Source: Tetrapyrgos nigripes
Taxonomy: Eukaryota; Basidiomycota; Agaricomycetes; Agaricales; Campanellaceae
Reading direction: 5' to 3'
Length of the DNA stretch: 64,000 bases
Assembly: GCA_013368315.1 (NCBI GenBank)
Contig: JAACJM010000044.1
Span: 434,001-498,000 of the forward strand
The notes under the pieces were generated by a model. The model did no database searches and was not told where the DNA came from. It was given only the letters and a program-made list of their open reading frames with translations. Below are positions 57,302 through 64,000 of this stretch, piece by piece. How positions within the stretch are numbered: position 1 is the stretch's first letter; each line of letters begins with the position of its first letter. The translations under genes were made by a program, and so were the position numbers.

Positions 57302-57790
57302 CACTAGAAGCAAATCCCTGTAAATACACTAGCAGTCTTACTACAAGTCATTCAATAAGTAATACACCTTACATTACAGGAGTATTACAAACACATATAT
57401 TTTTCAGAACAATTCTGTAAGACTGCTGTAAAGCAGGGGGATTACAGCAACATTTCAGTGTGACATAGTGTCACAGTAATACATTCTGTAATACTGCCAA
57501 GAAATACAAAGGTATTTCAGAGTGACAATTACAGGAATTTCTTCCAGTGTCACTGTGAAATACCTCTGTATTTCTCAGCAGTATTACAGAATGTATTACT
57601 GTGACTATGTCACACTGAAATATTGCTGTAATCCACCCTGATTTACAGCAGTCTTACAGGATTGTTCTGAAAAATATATGTGTTTGTAATACTCCTGTAA
57701 TGTAAGGTGTATTACTTATTGAATGACTTGTAGTAAGGCTACTGTAATACCCCTGTATGGCAGCATATTTACAGGGATTTGCTTCCAGTG
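57302..57790. mobile_element. Hairpin MITE, CACTAG/CACTGG type
   Basis: 489 bp, almost entirely an inverted repeat. The left arm starts CACTAGAAGCAAATCCCTGT, the right arm inverted starts CACTGGAAGCAAATCCCTGT, and both contain AAGTCATTCAATAAGTAATA and CAGTGTGACATAGT(GT)CACAG. One arm has a ~15-bp indel. The CACT terminus and the TTACAG/TGTCACAG subterminal style are like the foldback elements. No clear target duplication seen. Confidence 0.75.
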
Positions 57791-59454
57791 AAATGCCTTA
57801 TAGCCAATTTCACAAGTCCAAGGACACACACAAAAAGGTAACACAAAACCAACAAATTCAATTCAACACTATTGATCCATACACTATATTTATACTCAAT
57901 GAAAGTGAGGTAAGGTTTGTAGAAGCTTTGCAGCTGTGGTCATTATGACTCACATTGCTCCACCATCTATGCTGGGCTCCAATCGTCTGACTCACTACAT
58001 CCTTGATATAGATAGAACCTGCTTTAATATACTGCCAGTTAGTGGTGTAGTTCTCCTATAGTTGAGTCCTGCTCTCTATAAGGTCATACATATATATTTT
58101 TGTAGTCACACTTGTACCAACTAGAAAGCCTCAGTCATCAGGCACACAACCTGCTGATCTTACTGACACATTCAGAAATATCTTGACCCTTTTGGGCTTT
58201 ATCATCATGACTCATTCCTTTGATTGCATACTGGTCATTCCTTCACTGCTAGTCCATCCCCTTAGTACCATAAGAAGGCTGAGCTTTCTAGGAACTCATA
58301 CATATATACTTTGTCCTACTTATTTATCCCTGACTATCTCCTGTTGCCTGTGCTTGTTCACTTTTGTTGGTTGTCCACTACATGGCAAGTTTTTCGTTGA
58401 GCCAGTTTTGTGATATCTGCCCCAGATCTTCTTGGCAGTTCCAAAGGGAATATGGGTCAATTTGGCAGCTTGGGCAATGGTTTTTCAAGCTTGTATGGCA
58501 CCAACAAGCCTGTTCTTCTTTGGACTGGAGTGTTGTATGTGGACCATAGAGGTAGTACGTAGTAGTTTACAAAAGTAGACAAGGTACTTAATGCGTGTCC
58601 AACATCCTGCATGTCACAGGACCATTACTTTCCATGACAATGAGTAGAGATATGAATTTATGAGGGATGAGGGGGAGGGTAAGTGTGTGTAGGGGAGTTT
58701 ATAATGGATAAATTTCTGTTATGGGCTCAATTTGGTCTCATTTAGCTCCACAATAACAGGAAAAGAAAGCCCATAATGATAGGTCCTCTGGATGTGGAGA
58801 TATGAGTTTGTGGGGGGGTGAGGGGGAGGTTTACTATGGACGTATTTTTGTTGTGGGCCCATTCTGGCAGCATTTACATTTGAGCACCCAAAAATTAGCT
58901 TGTTACCAGTTACCAAGATGTTTTTGGGCTCAGTTATGTGTTACAGAACTTTTGGTCAAAATTACAGTATTCAGAGAGTACAACTGAAAGTAAGTGTAAG
59001 TTATAAAAGATAGTAATTGGTCTTGCCAGCATAGCCTGGTCTTGTAGATATACTGTATCTTCTCAAACCACCTGCTATTGTAGCAATCCAAATTGTGTGA
59101 TTAAGAACTCCATTTTCATCTGAGTCTGAAGTGACTATGAAGTGACATGTGATATCAGATTCGTTTGACTCCATTGCTGAGTGGCACAGTAACTGAGTCT
59201 CTTGTACTGCAGTTAGATTCCTGTTGTACTTATATAGTAAATGTAGTGTCATTTCTTTACATGAAATTAAGTTGTAGTGTCTGGGGGATTTCCTTAACTT
59301 AAGAAATTTTATAGTTTAAGAATGATATGACTCTTTGAGGGTTATAAGATAAGAGTCCCTGATTTATGATCTTGGCTAGATTTTACAATGATGCTGCTGA
59401 CTCGAATTGCAGCTGCAGAGTTGAAATCTGACCTGTTCCAATCTATTCCCGCTG
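57791..59454. other. Stretch without a supported gene
   Basis: Short plus-strand frames (58183-58549) have hydrophobic stretches but no recognised family. The part at 58640-58900 holds two units related to the tandem repeat at 62880-63700 (GATGTGGAGATATGAGTTTG, GAGGGGGAGGTTTAC). Confidence 0.4.
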
Positions 59455-59733
59455 CACTGGGTGCAAGCATTTGTAATTCCTTGGATATACAGAGGAATTA
59501 CACAAGACTTACACTGGTACACTCAATATGTAAGTCCACTTGACTTACAGAAGTATTACCAAGGACCACTGTGAGACTTCATGCCTTACAACGGTCATAT
59601 ATAATTGTTCTATTTTTCTTGGTCTCTGGTAATACTTCAGTAAGTCAAGTGGACTTACATATTGAGTGTACCAGTGTAAGTCTTATGTAATTCCTCTGTA
59701 TATCCAAGGAATTACAAGTGTTTGCACCCAGTG
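59455..59733. mobile_element. Short hairpin MITE with CACTGGGTGCAA termini
   Basis: 279 bp. Left CACTGGGTGCAAGCATTTG and right (inverted) CACTGGGTGCAAACACTTG, then matching arms of about 130 bp including TTGGATATACAGAGGAATTA and CAATATGTAAGTCCACTTGA. The termini and arm layout are those of the foldback elements without satellite. Flanks CTG and TTG could be a decayed 3-bp duplication. Confidence 0.85.
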
Positions 59734-60215
59734 TTGTGAAGTCAAGGTCTGTTGCTCCTAATGCAGACAGAAACAACAAAACTCCTGCAGCCTTCCCTCA
59801 GTCTACCAAGCACTCCATTTGTTCAAACAGCGAGGCTTCCCAATGTTCATCAAATCCTCAGGATACTCGGACAGATTCCTAAGGTGAATCTGCTGCTGCT
59901 CCTTCATCTGACTTGGATACTGACTGTTCCATTAGTCTGTAACATTATTGAAGAAATGTCCAAGTCTAAACCTAGGGCAAACATTGGTAAGTAATACCTA
60001 CTTTTGAAAGAGATGCTCTCTCACATGTATGCAGACACCAGGAATCTTTGCCAGCTGCTGGGTATCCTGTAATATCAGAGTTCATACACTGATTAGTCAG
60101 TACGATTAGGCTATGGCCCTCTGGCTGATAAACTGTCTTATGAGGGACTGGTGACTATGACTATACTTGTAAATGTTCATATGGAATACTGGAATACTTA
60201 ATTGACCTGATCACT

Positions 60216-60978
60216 AGGTGGCACTCTTCTCTGCTGTAGTGACATCTTTTGTCATTTCCACTGTTGTAAATCTTCAACCAGACTACACCAAGATCACAGT
60301 GAGTCTTATGCTTGAGCAGAACCAGCTGCTTCATGCTGCTTGGGACACCACTGCTCTGCAATCTGTTCCACAGGCATTGGTCAACCTGGACACTGCAGAT
60401 GTCAGTACCAAGGATCTCAGGATCAACAGCCTATTCTTGCCAGCCTGTCCCTCTCGCTGGCTACAGCTCTTCTTTCCATGCCTGTTAAGCAATGGCTTCA
60501 AGCATATAATTTCTCCCTTCCCACTGGTAATGCTCAGGAGCGTGCCAAAATTCCGCAATTCTGCTACCTTGGGTTTGAAAAGTGGAAAGTTCCCAAGATC
60601 ATTGGGCTCTCACATATTATACTCCATGCCTCCCTTGGCCTCTTCATGGTTGACCTTTCACTCTATGTTTCAGAACTTCACCAATCCCTTTAGTGGGTTG
60701 TTGTCTCTGTCACTGTCATCTCCTTCCTGGTGTATTTTGGGAGCATCATTATTCCTGTCATTCACATCCAATGCCGATATAGGTTTCCTCTTGGCATTTT
60801 TCAATATTTTTCCAAACTAGTCACTTATTATGGGCAAAGGTACTATTACCATTCTCAGAACAGGGATCTTTCAAATCTTGCTCAGCCTAAATGGCCCTCT
60901 GCTCCAAACTCCAAACACATCACTCAGCCATGCAGAGACCATATTTCTTCACCTTATCCCTCCCACATGAATAGATAG
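60216..60978 (+). pseudogene. DUF6535-type membrane protein, decayed
   Basis: A reading frame with ALFSAVVTSFVIS (first membrane segment) and LQPDYTKI continues to LRINSLFL. The frame slips by one base near 60435 into ASLSLSLATALLSMPVKQWL (second segment), QERAKIPQFCYLGFEKWKVP and IIGLSHIILHASLGLFMVDL. After a TAG near 60693, in the same frame, come VVVSVTVISFLVYFG (fourth segment) and a short basic tail to 60978. This order (FSAVVTxFVI, LxLAxALLxxxVKQWL, GLExWKVPxIIG) is the DUF6535 signature of basidiomycetes, a family of unknown function. Broken by one frameshift and one nonsense codon. Probably fused originally to the ankyrin region that follows. Confidence 0.7.
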
Positions 60979-61144
60979 CTACCAGCTATCATCCTCATCT
61001 ACTCAACATCACACTATGTTGGCCTATTGTTGTAAATGGCTACAATCTCTGCAATAAAATGATTCAATTCATGAGGTGGTTCAGCAAACTGTCCACTGTG
61101 TTTTTCAGGATAATGCTCTCAAATATTCAGGGGGGGGGGGGGAT

Positions 61145-62289
61145 CTATGGCTTTCAACCAGCTTTGAACTGCTATGTGGAACTTGACTGGAATTCCATTC
61201 AAGCCTTCATATGGGATACACTGAGGAAGAAGGATGAAAAAGATAATCACAAAGTCTGTTCATCACTCTACAGCCTCTGGAGAAAGGCTCAGGAGATTTC
61301 TCACTTCCCTCCTCTGGAACCCAGATATCCACTTCATGATGCAGCAAAAGAAGGACATTTCCATATAGTCAAGGTCTTGGTTGAAAATGGGGCAGATGTT
61401 AATGCAAAGGGAGGGCTATATGGGTTTGCATTGCAAGCAGCAGCAAGATGGGGATGTTTGGATATTGTCAAGTATCTTGTGGAGAAGGGTCTGGGGTCAA
61501 CCCGCGGTATTGTACAACGGTTTGCCGAGGGTATGGGTATGGGTCAGGCTTGCCAAACCCATACAATTTTAAATAATGCGCAGAAGCTCTAATTTTAGCT
61601 TTCATACATTTATTCTATTGTAATTGCATCTTAAGGGACAAGACAAATGATTTTCTCACCTTCTATTTTGCTCGCCACCGCCATCAACAAGAATCATGCA
61701 CGGGTATACCATGACCATGTGGGTTGGGTCAGCAAGGGTATAGGTATGGTATTGCTTTGGGATACTCGTGGGTATACCTGAGTCCAACCTTAGAAGGGGG
61801 CAGATCTTAATGGGTTTGCATTGCAAGCAGCAGCAGTTAGTGGAATTTTGGATATTGTCAAGTATTTTGTGGAGAAGGGGGCAGATGTTAATGCAGAGGG
61901 ATAAGAATATGGGTTTGCATTGCAAGCAGCATCATGCTGGGAAAGGTTGGATGTTGTCAAGTATCTTGTGGAAAAGGGGTAGATGCTAATGCTGGGGGAG
62001 GGAATTATGGGTTTGCATTGCAAGCAGCAGCAGCTGGGATATTTTCAGGTATCTTGTGGAGAAGGGGGGCAAATGGTAATGCAGAGGGAGGGGGAGCATG
62101 GGTTTGCACTGTGAGCAGCAGCATCTTGAGGAAGGTTGGATGTTGTCAAGTATTTTGTGGAGGAGAAGGGTGTGGATGTTAATGCAAAGGGAGGGGGATA
62201 TGGGTCTGCACTTAAAGCTGCACAGCAATCCCTATTTTCTCATGAAGAAATTGTTAAATATCTGCGAGACCATGGAGCAACAGTGTAGT
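61145..62289 (+). pseudogene. Decayed ankyrin region downstream of DUF6535
   Basis: An in-frame part (ALNCYVELDWNSIQAF to 61490) carries PLHDAAKEGHFHIVKVLVEN, then GADVNAKGGLYGFALQAAAR and LDIVKYLVEKG. After a 301-bp insertion more ankyrin units follow with several stops and frame slips (61900, 61980, 62050), ending in GSALKAAQQSLFSHEEIVKY and LRDHGATV with TAG at 62287-62289. A run of about 13 G at 61129-61141 lies just upstream. Units are far more diverged than in the NACHT gene. Confidence 0.7.
61491..61791. mobile_element. Probable small MITE inserted in the ankyrin region
   Basis: 301 bp between AGAAGGGT (61483-61490) and AGAAGGGG (61792-61799), a 7/8 match as expected of an 8-bp duplication. 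Ends are CTGGGGTCAACCCGCGGTAT and, inverted, TAAGGTTGGACTCAGGTAT, only partly alike. Internal GGGTATGGGTATGGGTCAGG and GTGGGTTGGGTCAGC repeats. It splits an ankyrin repeat after VEKG. hAT-like by duplication length only. Confidence 0.5.
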
Positions 62290-62710
62290 AACTTAAATCG
62301 ACACTTGTAATGATCCTACATGCTTCATATTTCCAAAAACCATTTTTTCTGTAACATAAGCATGATTAAAAATGGGAATTCCATTAAATATTATTGCTCC
62401 ATAATCGTAATTCACAAATGTCCATTCACTCCTTCCTCTCCTCGCTACCTCAGGGCCTCCTTCATCTCCCCTTTCTCTTCCCCCATACACAATATCTGGC
62501 TCTTTCACAAGAACATCAGTTAAGAGGTGCCAGTTTGTGTAGATTACGATTACTATTTATAGTTATCGTTATTTTTTGATGTCCACCCACCCAAATTTTT
62601 GCGCATTCAAACGCGGATCTGCGATCCATGGGAACTTATCACTATATTGAGCTGAAAATTTCATGTGATCTATTTGCTTACAGTAAGTGATTGTGTATCC
62701 CTAAAAAGGG

Positions 62711-62797
62711 TGCCAGTGCCAGGATTGAACTCGCGCAAGCCAAACATAATCGACGCGGACTTTGGCACAGCGCAAAACCATTACACCACAGGACAAC
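62711..62797 (-). tRNA. tRNA-like sequence (glutamine-like first half), possibly a pseudogene or SINE head
   Basis: The minus strand reads GTTGTCCTGTGGTGTAATGG with an A-box-like TGGTGTAATGG, then GAGTTCAATCC, a good B box, followed by GGCACTGGCACC and a TTTTT pol III terminator. The first half resembles fungal tRNA-Gln. The anticodon arm is extended (CCAAAGTCCGCGTCGATTAT, then GTTTGG), which could include an intron. The acceptor and T stems pair poorly, so a functional tRNA is doubtful. Confidence 0.4.
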
Positions 62798-62879
62798 TGT
62801 TAAACTGCATACATAAAGGTCCATATCTAGTTGTACAATCAATATATGTTCATTACCATTTGTTCAACATCATCAAGGA

Positions 62880-63700
62880 TTATGGAGATGTGGGTTTGGT
62901 TTATGGGGGGTAAGATATGTAAGTGCAGAGAAGTTTATTATGAATTCATTTTAAGGGGCTATTTTGGATGGGAAATAAAATTTTGCAGGGGTGAGGGGAA
63001 GTTTACCATTGATACATTTTGGGTCTGAGCCAATTATGGCTTTCTTTAAGAAAGCCCACAATAATAGGTAGGGTAGTTTACCATCAATTATGTTTGGTCT
63101 GGGCCAATTCTTGCCTCATTTCACTCCGGAAAAATAGGGAAACAACCCCCATACTGAGAGGTACTCTGGATCTATGGATATGAGTTGTGGGTGGGTGAGG
63201 GGGAGGATATGTGAGAGCAGGGAAGTTTACCATTCATATATTTTGTTCTGGGGAAATTCTGGCCTCATTTAACCTTAGAATAAGGGGGAAAGAAACCCTA
63301 GAGTTATAGGTGCTCTGGATGTAGAGATATGAGTTTTTGGGTGGGTGAGGGGAAGTTTACCATCAATATATTTTTGTTCAGGGGCAATTCTGGTCTCATT
63401 TAACCTCAGAATAAGAGGGAAAGAAAACATAGAGTCATAGGCTCTCTGGATGTGGAGATATGAGTTTTTGGGTGGGTGAGGGGAAGTTTACCATCAATAT
63501 ATTTTTTATCTGGGGCATTTCTGGCCTCATTAAACTCCAGAAAAACAGGGAAAGAAACCCCATACTGAGAGGTTCTCTGGATCTACAGATATGAGTTTTG
63601 GGTGGGTGAGGGGAAGGTACATGAGAGCAGGGGAGTTTACCTTCAATATATCCTCATTATGGGCCAATTCTTGTCTCATTTAACTTTGGAACAAGATATA
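62880..63700. repeat. Imperfect tandem repeat, roughly 120-150 bp units
   Basis: Five to six units, each with CTCTGGATGTAGAGATATGA, GTTTTTGGGTGGGTGAGGGG, AAGTTTACCATCAATATATTT and TCTGGCCTCATTTAAC. Two related units are at 58640-58900. Non-coding. Confidence 0.75.
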
Positions 63701-64000
63701 CTTCACCTGTCTTTGTTGTTGTCAACCATCACTATGTATGATTTTGGGGAGCTGTGTGTTCCTTTTGGCTGCCTGTTGTCATTGTACTCATTGCATCTAG
63801 GTCCCCTGAATTGGTGGATTGGGTACTTTCCCATCTTTCTATGGATGAGTTGACGCCCTTCTCCATCTCTTATTTCAATTTCTGAAGCTGTACACTCCAA
63901 CAAGGCCCAACTTCACTCTCTGAAACATTTACAGTGCCACACTCAGTTTATTATTTCTGGTTCAGTTGTCTATTTACTGGGTTAACAAGAACCGTTTTGT
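63701..64000. other. Right edge of window, unassigned
   Basis: Short frames on both strands, no domain recognised. A gene may begin beyond the edge. Confidence 0.3.

Overview
The window looks like a transposon-rich accessory region of an agaricomycete (mushroom-forming basidiomycete) genome. The pointers are genes with many short phase-consistent GT-AG introns (about 45-70 bp), a two-LysM secreted protein, a NACHT-ankyrin NLR-like gene, DUF6535 and integrase-core genes, and KDZ (Kyakuja-Dileera-Zisupton) and Plavaka-type (CACTA/CMC) transposases. I cannot name the species. Only the LysM gene (8908-9549), the NACHT-ankyrin gene (51676-54638) and perhaps a coiled-coil gene (23879-24684) look like ordinary host genes.

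Region 1-23277 is dominated by three copies of a giant foldback element. Each has very long terminal inverted repeats of about 1.25 kb ending in CACTGGGTGCAAACACTTG. Inside these lie kilobase arms of a 9-bp satellite (GTCTGCCTC and variants). The satellite reverses strand at one central point (4465, 13905, 22654), so the whole unit is a palindrome. Copy 1 occupies 1-6613 and runs off the left edge, copy 2 occupies 11454-18874, and copy 3 occupies 19390-23277 and lacks its right terminal region. The satellite has no stop codon in any of its six frames, so the very long open frames in it are artefacts. Copy 2 is truncated at a Tc1/mariner element (9825-11451) and carries a 2.6-kb non-autonomous element (14342-16920) in its right satellite arm.

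Region 29130-46500 resolves into a nested structure. A Plavaka transposase gene (minus strand) is cut by a 15.2-kb element at 30262-45429. That element is flanked by an 8-bp target duplication (GAGCTTTA) and has short terminal inverted repeats and ATGCAT-rich subterminal arrays. It carries a CxC2-KDZ transposase gene (31977-37620, minus), an RNase H1 N-terminal-domain gene (39422-40351, plus), and a broken member of what I take to be a repetitive basidiomycete gene family (41585-44345, plus). A second Tc1 copy, almost identical to the first and encoding the same protein, has inserted into the KDZ transposase (34122-35748). The 2.6-kb element at 14342-16920 has the same two termini and is probably its non-autonomous derivative.

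Region 46518-64000 holds TA-flanked MITEs (46518-47092, 55463-56074, 56080-56627), a decayed integrase-core gene (47846-49613, minus), and the NACHT-ankyrin gene with at least sixteen almost identical 99-bp repeats broken twice by loss of one G. It also holds two hairpin MITEs of the CACTG type (57302-57790, 59455-59733), a decayed DUF6535-ankyrin gene (60216-62289) carrying its own MITE, a tRNA-like sequence, and a tandem repeat near the right edge. All coordinates and exon joins were read by eye, with no alignment or database search.
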